Assembly (NCBI GenBank): GCA_903822005.1
Contig: CAIJNL010000014.1
Coordinates: forward strand, 157,084-221,083
Reading direction: 5' to 3'
DNA from: an uncultured Nitrospiraceae bacterium
Lineage (GTDB): Bacteria; Nitrospirota; Thermodesulfovibrionia; Thermodesulfovibrionales; Dissulfurispiraceae
DNA length: 64,000 bases
Below are positions 25,715 through 35,659 of this stretch, piece by piece. Under the pieces are notes generated by a model, which was given only the letters and a program-made list of their open reading frames with translations, was not told the origin of the DNA and did not search any database. The translations under genes were made by a program, and so were the position numbers. Position 1 is the stretch's first letter, and every line of letters begins with the position of its first letter.

Positions 25715-26938
25715 TTATTTACTGCAGACGCCGTCTTCATCAATATCAGCTCTCCCAAAGGACAATGCCCGTTTCCCCATGAAAAAGAGGAAACAGAGGG
25801 CAATTGCCGCGACAAGTCCTCCTGCCGCCATAAAAGCATAGCTGAACCCGAAATAGCCAGCGACGATGCCTGCTGCCAGCGGACCGGTTGAGTGGCCGAT
25901 ATCCATTATTGATCCGAGCACTCCCATTGCAGCACCCCGGTCCTCGCAGCGGCTTGCATCCGCAATAAGGGCTGATGTCGCAGAGGTCACAATGGAGAGA
26001 CAGAGGCCGAGCAGAATGCTTGCTGCAAAGAGCGCTTCGAACGAGGATGACAGCCCGAATGCACACATGCAGAGCGCGCACATCGCCCCACCATAAAATA
26101 TCTGCGCCTTGCGTCCGTGCCTGTCAGAAAAGCGGCCCATGACCGGCTTTGTCAGCGCCAGAGTTAGAACCTGCGCCGAGATCATTATTCCAATAGCTGT
26201 TGTGCTGATGCCTGCCTTCTGTGCGAAAAGCGGCACAAAGGTTTCGAAGGTCCCGTACGCAAAAAGGATTGCCGCCTCTACCATACTCGTTACAATGATT
26301 ACGCGGGATGAAATTACGGCCAGAAATCCCAGGCGGATTCCTTTCCAGGTCCTGCGTTCCGTGTGGTGTTCTTCAACAGCCGGCATGCGGAGAGTCATGA
26401 ACAGTGCAATCAGGCCCATTGCGCCGCAAAAAACATAAACTGCTCCAAAGCGCATATCGCCAAAAAGAGTTACGGCACTTAAGATAGCGCCTCCTGCAAC
26501 CGGGGCGCAGAATCTGCCGAGCAGGGTTGCGGTCGAAAACCAGCCCATCTTCTCTCCGCGTTCTGCCCGATAGAGATCCGATACATAGGCCATGCCTACC
26601 GGCAGGAATGCCGGGGTCGCAAAGCCATGCAGAAAACGCACCAACGCGAGCTGCCAGATATTGTCTATTATCAGATACAGAAACGGGATAGTCGCAAACA
26701 ATACTGAGGAGAATATCAGAATCCGCCTGCGACCGTACCGGTCAGCCAGCAGGCCCGCTGGTATGCTGAAGATAACGCCTGAAAAGGCGGATATCCCGGC
26801 AACCATGCCAATCTCTGCCGGGTCAGCCCCTAGATGGGCAGCAAAGAGCGGCAGCACCGGACTCTTCGAGATCGTCGAACTTAAAATAGCGAAGAAACCT
26901 GTTATGCAAAGAAACCTGAACGGAGACATACGGCTCAA
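25715..26938 (-). CDS. MFS transporter (12-helix, drug/solute exporter type)
   Basis: A 407-residue major facilitator with about twelve hydrophobic helices. The loop 2-3 signature GLLADRYGRRRIL lies near residues 58-70 and its C-half counterpart GRFSDRHGRKAQI near 265. The strong conservation of both half signatures points to a proton-linked exporter or solute symporter. No substrate can be read. It lies 12 bp downstream of the DapA-like gene on the same strand, so the two are probably one operon. Confidence 0.88.
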   Translation of the reverse strand: MSRMSPFRFLCITGFFAILSSTISKSPVLPLFAAHLGADPAEIGMVAGISAFSGVIFSIPAGLLADRYGRRRILIFSSVLFATIPFLYLIIDNIWQLALVRFLHGFATPAFLPVGMAYVSDLYRAERGEKMGWFSTATLLGRFCAPVAGGAILSAVTLFGDMRFGAVYVFCGAMGLIALFMTLRMPAVEEHHTERRTWKGIRLGFLAVISSRVIIVTSMVEAAILFAYGTFETFVPLFAQKAGISTTAIGIMISAQVLTLALTKPVMGRFSDRHGRKAQIFYGGAMCALCMCAFGLSSSFEALFAASILLGLCLSIVTSATSALIADASRCEDRGAAMGVLGSIMDIGHSTGPLAAGIVAGYFGFSYAFMAAGGLVAAIALCFLFFMGKRALSFGRADIDEDGVCSK

Positions 26939-26950
26939 TATATGCAGTAT

Positions 26951-27976
26951 TTACAGAGCGCCGAGGTCGGTAAGAATCGCTTTGACCTCCGCGCGGCCCG
27001 CCTCGGAAAGCGGTGTCTGCGGCCGCAATGGAGCGCCAACCTCATAACCCTGAAGCTCCAAGCCGCCCTTTATGCAGGCTGCCAGGTTGTATTTGGCAAA
27101 GACCCTGTTAATCCGCCAAAGGCTGCGCTGCAGGACCATTGCCTCATCCCATTTGCCCGCGCGGCACAAGTCGTACAAAAGGACGCTTTGTCTTGGCACC
27201 ACGCATGCAGGCCCTGCCATCCAGCCGACCCCTCCAAGCAGCATTACGCAGGCGGGGATGTGGGCTGAGGCGCTGAATACACTTATACGGCTGCCCACAG
27301 CATTAATGATGCTGAGCAGACGGCCGGTATCTGATGATGCGTCCTTTATGTAACGGATGTTGTCTACCTTGCTGAGGCGTTCAATAGCAGGCAGCGTAAG
27401 GTCGCTGCGCTGAAATGACGGATTCGTATACAGCGCGACCGGCAATTTAGTTGCGTTTGCTATCGCTGTAAAATAGGAAACCACACCATCCTCATTCAGC
27501 GGGAAGTAGGCTTCGAGAATCGCAAGGATGCCGTCAACGCCAAGCGCCTCATAGGCCCTGACCTGTTCGACTGCGTCGGTAATTGTGGTCGCCGCAACCC
27601 CGGCCACTACCGGCACTCTGCGGCGCGCTGCCTGCACCACGACCTCCACGACACGATGACGCTGTTCCCGGTTCAGGTAGGCAAACTCACCCGTTGATCC
27701 GAGCGCCGTCAGACCATGTACTCCTGAGCTGATCAGGTCGTTCGAGAGGCGTGTCAGCACAGCATCCTTGACACTGCCGCGCTCGTCAATCGGTGACACC
27801 AGATAAGGAAATACGCCGCGAAATCCATTTGAATTCAAAATAGACCCTCCTGTTTTTTCATCGCTTGCCAATGCCTGCAGAGAGCCAAGAGCAACTGCTC
27901 CCGCTGTCCCGGCTGATACGCGCAGGAAGTCTCTCCTGGTAAATCCTCTCTTTGACTCTTCTTCCTGTTTATTCAT
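26951..27976 (-). CDS. DapA-family aldolase/lyase with N-terminal Tat signal
   Basis: A 341-residue protein whose C-terminal ~290 residues are a dihydrodipicolinate synthase/N-acetylneuraminate lyase-type TIM barrel. Visible: [17 protein letters not shown], the [14 protein letters not shown] pyruvate-binding loop, the Tyr of [11 protein letters not shown], and the Schiff-base Lys in [11 protein letters not shown] (near residue 222). The first 37 residues are a twin-arginine signal ([20 protein letters not shown]), unusual for a family that normally works in the cytoplasm. An exported aldolase or lyase would act on an extracytoplasmic 2-oxo acid or sugar acid. It is probably co-transcribed with the MFS gene. 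Confidence 0.87.
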   Translation of the reverse strand: MNKQEEESKRGFTRRDFLRVSAGTAGAVALGSLQALASDEKTGGSILNSNGFRGVFPYLVSPIDERGSVKDAVLTRLSNDLISSGVHGLTALGSTGEFAYLNREQRHRVVEVVVQAARRRVPVVAGVAATTITDAVEQVRAYEALGVDGILAILEAYFPLNEDGVVSYFTAIANATKLPVALYTNPSFQRSDLTLPAIERLSKVDNIRYIKDASSDTGRLLSIINAVGSRISVFSASAHIPACVMLLGGVGWMAGPACVVPRQSVLLYDLCRAGKWDEAMVLQRSLWRINRVFAKYNLAACIKGGLELQGYEVGAPLRPQTPLSEAGRAEVKAILTDLGAL

Positions 27977-28151
27977 ATCACTATCCCTCCATGCAATGTT
28001 TTTTCCATGATGACTGAACCTATGGGCAGGCCTTGCAAGAGCATATCAGATATCACCTTACAGCATTTTACTCAAAAACACAAAGGCACGGCCAGCACTT
28101 GCTTTATCTTTCCTCGCACTTGCCGCCAGGCATAACTACTTCCGAGATATT

Positions 28152-29024
28152 CTAATATGTCTGATACCTGACCTTCATGTTGAAGTTCGAGCTTCCTATA
28201 AACGCATGCCAGTCGCGTTCAAGGGCGGCAATGCCTCCGGGGTACCTGCGATTTATCGCGTCGAAGGTTGAATGTTTTGACCCTTTATTGAGATCACGCA
28301 GGATGTTTACCAGGTCATGCCTCTGCCTTGACTGCTTGTCCACCATCAGGAAATATATAAGACTCCAGCATTCTGCGTAATATTTAAAATTATTGGCCTT
28401 GAACTGGCTGTCCCAGCCTTTGTCCGAAAGATTGACCAATGTGCGGATTGGCGTCAATTTATTCCGTTCGAGCAGTTTCTTCACTCTTTTTGCCTGGCCC
28501 GCGTCCGCCTTTACAAAGACAGTGCCGCTCTCTTCATAAGACTGCGCAAAGAATTCGGACAATCCCTCATTTAGCCATTTTGGAGCCTTGGTCCCTGTTA
28601 CCCGGAATATGGCATGCTGCGACTCATGCAAAAGTACCTGGAAATACTCTTTTTTTGTTTTGTTGACGACTATCTCTTGTTTTTTGGAAGAATACCAGCC
28701 GGTGTTTGATTTTGAACCCGGATTTTTGTCCCGATAAGCCAGAAATTCCTTGTTAGTAGTAAAGAGGCGGATATTCAGGACAACTGGTTCCCTGAACATA
28801 TAATGAGTGCGGTGAAACCGGATCTGTTTGTCGACCAGATTCATCAAGGTCGCTTTTTCAGACCTGGAAAGGGTTTTATTTATGTCATTTATGACTACAT
28901 CACTGCAAGCTGCAGCGGCAATTGCGAGCAGCATCACCAACGCAAGGGTCAAAAGCAGTGTTGCCCTCAATATGGCATCTAATGCATTACCCCTGACGTC
29001 CGTTCCTCTGAGCCAATAGCGCAT
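28152..29024 (-). CDS. Exported gluzincin-like metallopeptidase (peptidase MA type)
   Basis: A 290-residue protein with one N-terminal hydrophobic segment (about 20-40) ending in AAAAC, a signal or lipoprotein-like anchor. The zinc motif H133-E-S-Q-H137 is followed by KWLNEGLSEFFA with Glu153 and Glu157, the arrangement of MA-clan peptidases of the DUF1570/peptidase_MA_2 kind. Probably extracytoplasmic and zinc-dependent; substrate unknown. It stands alone between intergenic stretches. Confidence 0.78.
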   Translation of the reverse strand: MRYWLRGTDVRGNALDAILRATLLLTLALVMLLAIAAAACSDVVINDINKTLSRSEKATLMNLVDKQIRFHRTHYMFREPVVLNIRLFTTNKEFLAYRDKNPGSKSNTGWYSSKKQEIVVNKTKKEYFQVLLHESQHAIFRVTGTKAPKWLNEGLSEFFAQSYEESGTVFVKADAGQAKRVKKLLERNKLTPIRTLVNLSDKGWDSQFKANNFKYYAECWSLIYFLMVDKQSRQRHDLVNILRDLNKGSKHSTFDAINRRYPGGIAALERDWHAFIGSSNFNMKVRYQTY

Positions 29025-29165
29025 AAAGCCCCCATGTCTCCTGCCTTCATCATCCGGCCGTCTACAAGTGCATATTAACTTCCGCTCCCTATACCCTTGA
29101 AGGTACCATATATGTTTTTAACTGTCAACGAACGGGGCAGACATATAAGAGACAATAACCCGGCA

Positions 29166-30434
29166 TCACATATATACAAGCATCAGCATTGTCACAATAA
29201 CTGCAATGATCGACCCCAGCGCGTTACGCTTCAGCAATTCCATAGGGTTGACACCCGCAAGCGCGCAGCATATGATAGCACCGCCCGCGATAGGTGACAT
29301 GGAACGCCCCAGGGCTCCGGCAATGACTGCGAGGCTGCCCATATCAGCAGGCAGCATTCCAAACTGGTCTGCGTGTATTGTGACGGCCTTATTGAAAGCA
29401 ACTGCAGCGGCATCGCCCGATCCGCTCATCAACCCGAGAAGAAAAGGCCCGACTGTTGCGCTGATCTTCGCTATCTCAGGATAATCTGTCATCGCTCCTA
29501 TCATCGACTTGATGAGTCCGATGGTCTTCATTCCTTCCACAAAGACCAGCGCCGACGTAATGAGTCCGAATACATGACCGAACGCATCACCGGCCCCGTG
29601 CCAGAATTCCTTGGAGATTTTCCCGGGATTCACGCGGGTCACGATAAAGGCGGCAAAAACGCCTATGATCATGGCATGTGAAATGGCCACCTGTTTTAAC
29701 GCGGGCACATACCCCTTAGCCCCGAGGATGAGAATGATAAGCGGGATAATGGGCACTATCGCCTTGAGATAGCTGACTTTAAATTCCTCAGGCACGACGC
29801 TTACTTCTGAAACGTATCCCTTGTGCTCTTTTCTCATCCAGGCCACGAGCAGCAGGCTAAACGCTCCGATGATGCCGGAGAAAAGCAGCGGATAAAAATG
29901 GTTGGACACTACATCCATCGGGCTCACCTTTGCCACATCCGCAACGATAAGGACCTGGGGATAGCCCGGGTTAAAATTAGCGCCATAGGTCCCCGCGAAC
30001 ACGGCTGCCGCGGCTATTGCCGGATGCACACCCGCAGCCATCAAAAACGGGATAAGGATGGCCCCGACCGCGGCGGAACATCCGGCCGCGCTGGTGATTG
30101 AGGTATTGATGAAAAAGGTGACCAAGGTCGCTGCAGGGATCAATAATGGGCCTGCCTTCTTCAGGGCTTTTACAAGCAGGTGAATCAGGTGCTTGTCGCA
30201 CTCGGTCAGTTTCAAGACCAGGGCAAATCCCATGACCGAAATGATCGCCTCAAATATTCGCGATTCGGTCATTGCATGAGAAAAACCCTTGAATGCGGCC
30301 ATCGGATCGCCGGCCAGAATCGTCATGAGCAGGCCGGAACAAAACAGCACCATTTTTACTTCATACTGCTTTACCATCAAATAGATGGTCGCCGCTACAA
30401 TAATGCCGCCCAACACTAACAAAACAATACTCAT
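29166..30434 (-). CDS. DcuC-type anaerobic C4-dicarboxylate carrier
   Basis: A 422-residue integral membrane protein with 11-12 hydrophobic helices, resembling the DcuC/DcuD family of dicarboxylate antiporters and exporters. Visible: the AGTYGANFNPGYPQVLIVADVAKVSPMDV region near 158-186 and the GLMSGSGDAAAVAFNKAV region near 343-360. In anaerobes such carriers move succinate, fumarate or related acids. It lies about 100 bp downstream of the dehydrogenase gene on the same strand and may form an organic-acid unit with it. Confidence 0.82.
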   Translation of the reverse strand: MSIVLLVLGGIIVAATIYLMVKQYEVKMVLFCSGLLMTILAGDPMAAFKGFSHAMTESRIFEAIISVMGFALVLKLTECDKHLIHLLVKALKKAGPLLIPAATLVTFFINTSITSAAGCSAAVGAILIPFLMAAGVHPAIAAAAVFAGTYGANFNPGYPQVLIVADVAKVSPMDVVSNHFYPLLFSGIIGAFSLLLVAWMRKEHKGYVSEVSVVPEEFKVSYLKAIVPIIPLIILILGAKGYVPALKQVAISHAMIIGVFAAFIVTRVNPGKISKEFWHGAGDAFGHVFGLITSALVFVEGMKTIGLIKSMIGAMTDYPEIAKISATVGPFLLGLMSGSGDAAAVAFNKAVTIHADQFGMLPADMGSLAVIAGALGRSMSPIAGGAIICCALAGVNPMELLKRNALGSIIAVIVTMLMLVYM

Positions 30435-30541
30435 AGCCCCCCCTTATTGAATGCGTCTTGCAAAAAAATGTCTGCTGTACAAACTTCAATCCGTTTTTCT
30501 ATCTCTCGAATACCGGCAGCTGCCGCAGTAAATATGACCGG

Positions 30542-31579
30542 TTATCCGGCTACTCTTTTAGCAATGGCGTCTGCCATCTGCATTGTCGAAGCAGTGCCCC
30601 CAAGGTCGGCAGTCAGCACTCTGCCCTCGGACAATACGGCATGGATGCTCTCTTCGATGCTGAAGGCCTCCTTATTAAAGCCAACATGCCTCAGCATGGA
30701 CGCGCCGGAGAGGATGAGAGAAACAGGATTGGCTATTCCCTTGCCCGCGATATCCGGAGCCGATCCGTGGGTAGCTTCAAAGACCGACGCATCCACGCCG
30801 ATATTAGCGCCGGGCGCAAGGCCCAGACTCCCTGCAAGGCCGCCAGCCAAGTCAGAAAGAATATCGCCATACTGATTGGATGTGACTACAACATCAAACT
30901 TGGTGTGATGCCTGACCAGACTGAAGGCCGCCGCATCCACAAAACAGTCGTCAGATTCAATGTCAGGATAGTTCCGGGCTATTTCAAGAAAGCATTTAAG
31001 AAACAGTCCGTCGGTCATGCTCAGCGCATTGGCTTTATGCACGCAGGTCACCTTTTTGCGATTGTTCCTGCGGGCATACTCAAAACTGTATTTAGTAACC
31101 CGCTCTACGGCCTCGCGCGTTGTCAATTTGATGGCTTGTGCCGCTACGTCGCCGATCTGATGCTCCCATCCTATATATATGTCCTCGGTCAGCTCCCGCA
31201 TGATCACAACATTCATGTCTGCGTGATTGCCCGAGATGCCCGAAAATCCCCTTATGGGGCGCGCCGCAACGAAAAGCTTCAGCTCACGCCGGATTGCATT
31301 ATTGATGGAAGGATAGATATGTTCGGAGCCATCGTCATGAATGCAGATGACCCTTCCCTTGCCGCGTTCTACCGCCAGCGGGCCCTTCAGGCTTACCTTT
31401 ACCTCCTTTAGTGCGCTGACAGACTCCTGCGGCAATGGATGCCCATATTTCTTCAGCGCGCTTTCACCAACAGGAATATCCGTCCACTCTATGGGCAAAG
31501 CAGTGGCTTCCAGGACATGCTTCGTGGCCTGAACAAGCTCGGGGCCTATACCTTCTCCAACAATTAATCCGAATTTCAT
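30542..31579 (-). CDS. Isocitrate/isopropylmalate dehydrogenase family protein
   Basis: A 345-residue beta-decarboxylating dehydrogenase. The start at 31579 is chosen for its AAGGAGGCTGTA ribosome binding site; the upstream Met at 31645 has none. Visible: GEGIGPELV (7-15), the substrate-binding GNHADMNVVIMRELTEDIY region, the catalytic Lys in VHKANALSMTDG, FDVVVTSNQYGDILSDLAG with its metal-binding Asp residues, and EATHGSAPDIAGKGIANP for the nucleotide. The family covers isocitrate, 3-isopropylmalate, homoisocitrate and tartrate as substrates. The neighbours (carboxylate carriers) do not decide among them. Confidence 0.85.
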   Translation of the reverse strand: MKFGLIVGEGIGPELVQATKHVLEATALPIEWTDIPVGESALKKYGHPLPQESVSALKEVKVSLKGPLAVERGKGRVICIHDDGSEHIYPSINNAIRRELKLFVAARPIRGFSGISGNHADMNVVIMRELTEDIYIGWEHQIGDVAAQAIKLTTREAVERVTKYSFEYARRNNRKKVTCVHKANALSMTDGLFLKCFLEIARNYPDIESDDCFVDAAAFSLVRHHTKFDVVVTSNQYGDILSDLAGGLAGSLGLAPGANIGVDASVFEATHGSAPDIAGKGIANPVSLILSGASMLRHVGFNKEAFSIEESIHAVLSEGRVLTADLGGTASTMQMADAIAKRVAG

Positions 31580-31837
31580 TACAGCCTCCTTTTCGTTATC
31601 TGCAACCCGTTTGACCACTCCATTCTTCAGAAACAGAACGGTCATCTCAAATCAAATTCAGGTCGTTAATCATAACATCACGAATCCAAAAGGACAAGCA
31701 GGCTACCCCTGTCTTGTTGGCCATATCTACTTCGACTGCTGTATAATAAATAAGGCCTTCTACCAATAAATCCGCTTCATTGCTTAAGCGACTTCGAGTG
31801 ATACGGTCAGAATAGAGCCAAATAATTCTCTGTAATA

Positions 31838-31855
31838 TTCTGTTATTTAACAGAA
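31838..31855. promoter_or_regulatory. Palindrome abutting the MFS start codon
   Basis: A perfect inverted repeat, TTCTGTTA-TT-TAACAGAA, ending 2 bp before the ATG at 31858 and occupying the place of a ribosome binding site. It could be a repressor operator or an RNA hairpin controlling translation. No Shine-Dalgarno sequence is visible. Confidence 0.5.
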
Positions 31856-31857
31856 AA

Positions 31858-33102
31858 ATGGAAAGCGAATTGACACATAATTACCATAAAATCAAACCTC
31901 GCGCCTGGATAATTTTAGCGGCAGCAACCGGGATCAATCTGACCTTTGGCATGAATTATTCCTGGAGCGTCTTTAAAAAGGTCCTGGTCGCTGAATGGCT
32001 GTGGTCTAATGTGGATGCCGCCCTGCCCTATACCGTGTATTCGACAATATTCGCCCTGGTCATGGTGTTTGCGGGAAGACTGCAGGACAAATTGGGGCCG
32101 CGCATCGTCGTCACTCTCGGCAGCATCTTCGCCGGCGCAGGACTGATTTTATGCAGTTTTACCAGTACGCTTCCCTTCATGGCAATCACCTACGGCATCA
32201 CAGGAATCGGGTATGCCCTCTGTTTTTCATCGACGATCCCGGTCTGCATCAAGTGGTTCCCTCCTGAAAAAAGGGGGCTTATAATGGGAATTGTTGTCAG
32301 CGGCTCGGCATTGGCATCAGCTTACTTTGCTCCCATCGTAAATGCGCTGCTGAACAATTACGGCATACACAATACATTCCTGATCCTGGGCATCAGTGTA
32401 TTTTTGATTATGGCTCCCATGGCCCAGTTTTTGAGCAACCCGCCGTCAGACCCTAAAACAAAAACGGCCGCCGGTCAGCCGGCCCAGCCGCATGAGTCCA
32501 AAAACGCAATTAAAGATGTCGACTGGCGCGGCATGATAAAAACGCGGCTGTTTTACAAGATATGGTTCATGTACTTTGTGACCGCTTCGGCAGGCCTTAT
32601 GATAATCGGACATATCGCGACAATAGCCCAGACCCAGGCAAATTGGGAAAACGGATTTTATCTTATCAGTCTGTTTGCGATATTCAACACCGGCGGCAGG
32701 ATGATAGCCGGTTTTCTTTCCGACAAATTCGGCAGGGTAAAGATATTGATGGCAGTATTTATTTTGCAGACCGCCAATCTGCTGCTATTCGGAGGCTATA
32801 ATACACCCGGCCTGCTCGCCCTCGGCACTGTGGTTACCGCTATTTCCTACGGTGCCGCTTTTGCGTTATTTCCGCTCGCAACTGCCGATAATTACGGCCT
32901 GAAAAACCTCGGGGGCAACTACGGCCTGGTATTCACCGCCTGGGGATTGGCCGGACTTCTCGGCCCCGTGATAGCCGGGGTTTCCGCTGACATGACCGGC
33001 AGTTATGTCTACGCCTACCTCATTTCGGCCGCGGCGCTTTTCGGAGCAATTATATTGGCCCTTACAGTTAAGCCTCAGGCCAAAACCGGCCGTATTAGCT
33101 GA
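31858..33102 (+). CDS. MFS carrier of the oxalate/formate antiporter (OFA) type
   Basis: A 414-residue, 12-helix major facilitator. The helix 1 segment GINLTFGMNYSWSVFKKVL, the AGRLQDKLGPRIVV loop (2-3) and GYALCFSSTIPVCIKWFPPEKRG are typical of the oxalate:formate antiporter family. The C-half signature is GRMIAGFLSDKFGRVKIL. It transports a small carboxylate, identity unknown. It precedes iorAB-paaK on the same strand with a gap of about 180 bp, so an arylpyruvate or arylacetate is conceivable. The start lacks a ribosome binding site and is preceded by a palindrome. Confidence 0.86.
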   Translation: MESELTHNYHKIKPRAWIILAAATGINLTFGMNYSWSVFKKVLVAEWLWSNVDAALPYTVYSTIFALVMVFAGRLQDKLGPRIVVTLGSIFAGAGLILCSFTSTLPFMAITYGITGIGYALCFSSTIPVCIKWFPPEKRGLIMGIVVSGSALASAYFAPIVNALLNNYGIHNTFLILGISVFLIMAPMAQFLSNPPSDPKTKTAAGQPAQPHESKNAIKDVDWRGMIKTRLFYKIWFMYFVTASAGLMIIGHIATIAQTQANWENGFYLISLFAIFNTGGRMIAGFLSDKFGRVKILMAVFILQTANLLLFGGYNTPGLLALGTVVTAISYGAAFALFPLATADNYGLKNLGGNYGLVFTAWGLAGLLGPVIAGVSADMTGSYVYAYLISAAALFGAIILALTVKPQAKTGRIS

Positions 33103-33281
33103 GCCGTTAACTTCAAAACCGTTATGGAGAATCTGCTTCGCCGTGGAAAAAGGCCGCCTGTGCTTACATATTCCTGGTACCATGCACAGATGAAGTTATG
33201 TCATCAGTTGACATAATATTTCCGACCGGCTTAAGCTATTCATTCTTCATATCAAACCTTGGAGCGAAAAAAGACTTTTTT

Positions 33282-35099
33282 ATGAATACACGCTTGCTTT
33301 TGATAGGCAATGAGGCAATAGCCAGGGGCCTGGTAGAAAATGGCTGCGCCATGGCGCTTTCATACCCCGGAACACCTGCATCGGAGATCCTCCCCGCTGT
33401 TGCCAAATGGCGAAACGAACTGAATCTGTGCATGCATGTACGGTGGGCATTGAACGAGAAGATAGCATTCGAGACCGCATATGCCGGCAGTATCGCCGGC
33501 CTTCGCACTGCGGTCAGTATGAAGCAGGTGGGACTTAATGTAGCATCAGACCCGTTTATGAGCGCCGCATACATGGGTGTAAAAGGCGGTTTTATCGTAA
33601 TCAGCGCGGACGATCCGGGTCCGCACTCTTCACAGACCGAACAGGACAGCCGCATGATGGCAATGTTCGCGAAAGTCCCTGTACTCGATCCCTGCAACGC
33701 CGAACAGGCGAGGGATTTCATCGCGCTGGCATATGAGCTTTCGGAGGCGTATGAGGTGCCCGTCATGCTCAGGCCGACCACGAGGATCTGTCATGGCGGT
33801 CAGGATATCGAACTCAGGGAGATAAAAGCCCCGCTCCGCTCTGCTGTGCTGAAGAGAGATCCTGCCAGGTGGGCGGCAACGCCGAAATTCCGTTACGCCC
33901 TGCACAAAAGCCTGAATGAAAAGTTGTCAGCAATAGCTGCTCATGCGCCCACCAGACCACGACTTCTGAATCCGGGGATCAAGACATCAAGGGCGATTGT
34001 CGCGTCAGGAGTTGCATTTGCTCATGCCGTTGAGATTGCCGCGGATTCCGGGATCATTGAAAATGCGGCTGTCTGGCAGGTCATCCAGCCCTTCCCTCTT
34101 CATACGGACTTTATGGAAAACTTGCTGGCCGAATACACCGACATACTTGTTATCGAAGAAAGCGCTCCGGTCATCGAGATGCAGCTGGCTGCCGGGCATA
34201 TGGTCAAGGGCCGCATGAACGGCCACATACCGCAGGCCGGAGAGCTGCTGCCGGAGATCATTGAAGATGCGATGAAACGCTTCTGCGGATTATCCTCAAA
34301 ACCGCGGCCGCAGGTTCCTGCCACGGGAGGGAAAAGGCCCTGCCTCTGTGCGGGCTGTTCTCACCGGGCAAGTTTTTTTGCTATTAAAAAAACCTTCCCG
34401 GACGCCATTTATACCAGCGACATCGGATGTTATACCCTCGGACTGAATCTTGGCGCAATCGACACCGTGCTCTGCATGGGGGCGTCGATCAGCCAGGCCT
34501 CAGGCTTTTATCAGGCCTTTAAACTGGGGGGCACGCAAAAGGACATTGTTGCCACAATAGGCGATTCTACCTTTTTCCATTCCGGCGCTGCGGCGCTCAT
34601 GGACGCAGTAGTCCAGGATTCCCGCTTCATCCTGGTGGTCCTGGATAATTCTACCACCGCAATGACGGGGAACCAGCCCACGCCTGCGAGCGGCCTGGAT
34701 GCATGCGGAAATGCCGTTCCTGAATTATCCATAGAGGATATAGTTAAGGGCTGCAAGGTGGAATTCTGCCGCGTAGGTGATCCGTACGATCTGCCCGGGT
34801 TTATCGATCTTCTGAAAGAGGCCCACAGTCATACAAAGGACATGGGCGTGGCAGTCGTAATCGCGCGGTACCCCTGCCTTGTTGACAAGAAGAGCAATGG
34901 AGCCCTGCACGAACGCATAGACATGTATGTATCCGATCTGTGCAATGGATGCGGCTATTGCATAAAGCAGTTTGAATGTCCGGCCATAGAGCATGATGCG
35001 CCCTCCGGAAAGGCTGTAATAAATGCGGAGGCATGCTCCGGCTGCGCAATATGCGCGCACGTATGTCCACAGGGTGCCATAAAGAAGGTGGGGGAATGA
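33282..35099 (+). CDS. iorA: Indolepyruvate:ferredoxin oxidoreductase, alpha subunit
   Basis: A 605-residue subunit of the oxygen-sensitive enzyme that converts arylpyruvates to aryl-acetyl-CoA with ferredoxin reduction. I choose the ATG at 33282, where the conserved LLLIGNEAIARGLVE start begins, over the Met at 33198. Visible: YPGTPASEI and the receptor-type pyrimidine domain, CAGCSHRASFFAI, the TPP-binding ATIGDSTFFHSG to LDNSTTAMTG segment, and a C-terminal 2[4Fe-4S] ferredoxin (CNGCGYC with FECP; CSGCAICAHVCP). Its stop overlaps the iorB start by ATGA. Confidence 0.95.
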   Translation: MNTRLLLIGNEAIARGLVENGCAMALSYPGTPASEILPAVAKWRNELNLCMHVRWALNEKIAFETAYAGSIAGLRTAVSMKQVGLNVASDPFMSAAYMGVKGGFIVISADDPGPHSSQTEQDSRMMAMFAKVPVLDPCNAEQARDFIALAYELSEAYEVPVMLRPTTRICHGGQDIELREIKAPLRSAVLKRDPARWAATPKFRYALHKSLNEKLSAIAAHAPTRPRLLNPGIKTSRAIVASGVAFAHAVEIAADSGIIENAAVWQVIQPFPLHTDFMENLLAEYTDILVIEESAPVIEMQLAAGHMVKGRMNGHIPQAGELLPEIIEDAMKRFCGLSSKPRPQVPATGGKRPCLCAGCSHRASFFAIKKTFPDAIYTSDIGCYTLGLNLGAIDTVLCMGASISQASGFYQAFKLGGTQKDIVATIGDSTFFHSGAAALMDAVVQDSRFILVVLDNSTTAMTGNQPTPASGLDACGNAVPELSIEDIVKGCKVEFCRVGDPYDLPGFIDLLKEAHSHTKDMGVAVVIARYPCLVDKKSNGALHERIDMYVSDLCNGCGYCIKQFECPAIEHDAPSGKAVINAEACSGCAICAHVCPQGAIKKVGE

Positions 35100-35659
35100 T
35101 GTCTGTACCGGAAAAACAGCAGATAGTCCTGAGCGGTCTCGGCGGACAGGGCATACTGTTTATAACACGCCTGCTTGCCGAGGCGGCAATCTACAGGGGC
35201 TACAGAACTCTGACCTCAGAGACTCACGGTATGGCCCAGAGAGGCGGTGTTGTTGTCTCGCACCTCAAGGCAGGAGACTTCTCTAGTCCGCTCGTCAGAC
35301 CGGGCATGGCAGATATCCTGATACTGCTTCACCGGGACAACCTGATTCAGCAGGGACATTACCTGCGGCCTGGCGGTGACCTGATAGTAAATTCCCCGTC
35401 ATCTCCGGGCACCATCGAATCTTTCTGGATGGACGCTGATGCGGCCGCGCGCGAAATTCATCAGAAGCGCTCCGCAAACCTTATCCTTGCAGGATTCGCC
35501 GTCTCAGTGCTAAAGAATAATGCCCGGCCTTTTTTCTGCGGAGCTGACGATATCAGGGCAATACTGAGCAGGAAACTGTCCGGAAAAAATAATCTGCTCG
35601 CCTCCGCCCTTGCGGCATTTGATTTCGGAGTCCGTTACGGAGAAAGGAAAACAAGATGA
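35096..35659 (+). CDS. iorB: Indolepyruvate:ferredoxin oxidoreductase, beta subunit
   Basis: A 187-residue gamma-type domain subunit. Visible: VLSGLGGQGILFITRLLAEAA (nucleotide/CoA-binding glycine loop), the SETHGMAQRGGVVVSHLK segment characteristic of IorB, and the LLHRDNL region. The start at 35096 overlaps the iorA stop (ATGA) and follows GGTGGGGGA. A longer frame from 35033 would overlap iorA by 66 bp without reason. The stop overlaps the paaK start, so iorA-iorB-paaK are translationally coupled. Confidence 0.94.
   Translation: MMSVPEKQQIVLSGLGGQGILFITRLLAEAAIYRGYRTLTSETHGMAQRGGVVVSHLKAGDFSSPLVRPGMADILILLHRDNLIQQGHYLRPGGDLIVNSPSSPGTIESFWMDADAAAREIHQKRSANLILAGFAVSVLKNNARPFFCGADDIRAILSRKLSGKNNLLASALAAFDFGVRYGERKTR

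Noticed and set aside
30458..31411. Plus-strand frame of 317 codons
   Set aside because: Shadow of the isocitrate/isopropylmalate dehydrogenase gene.
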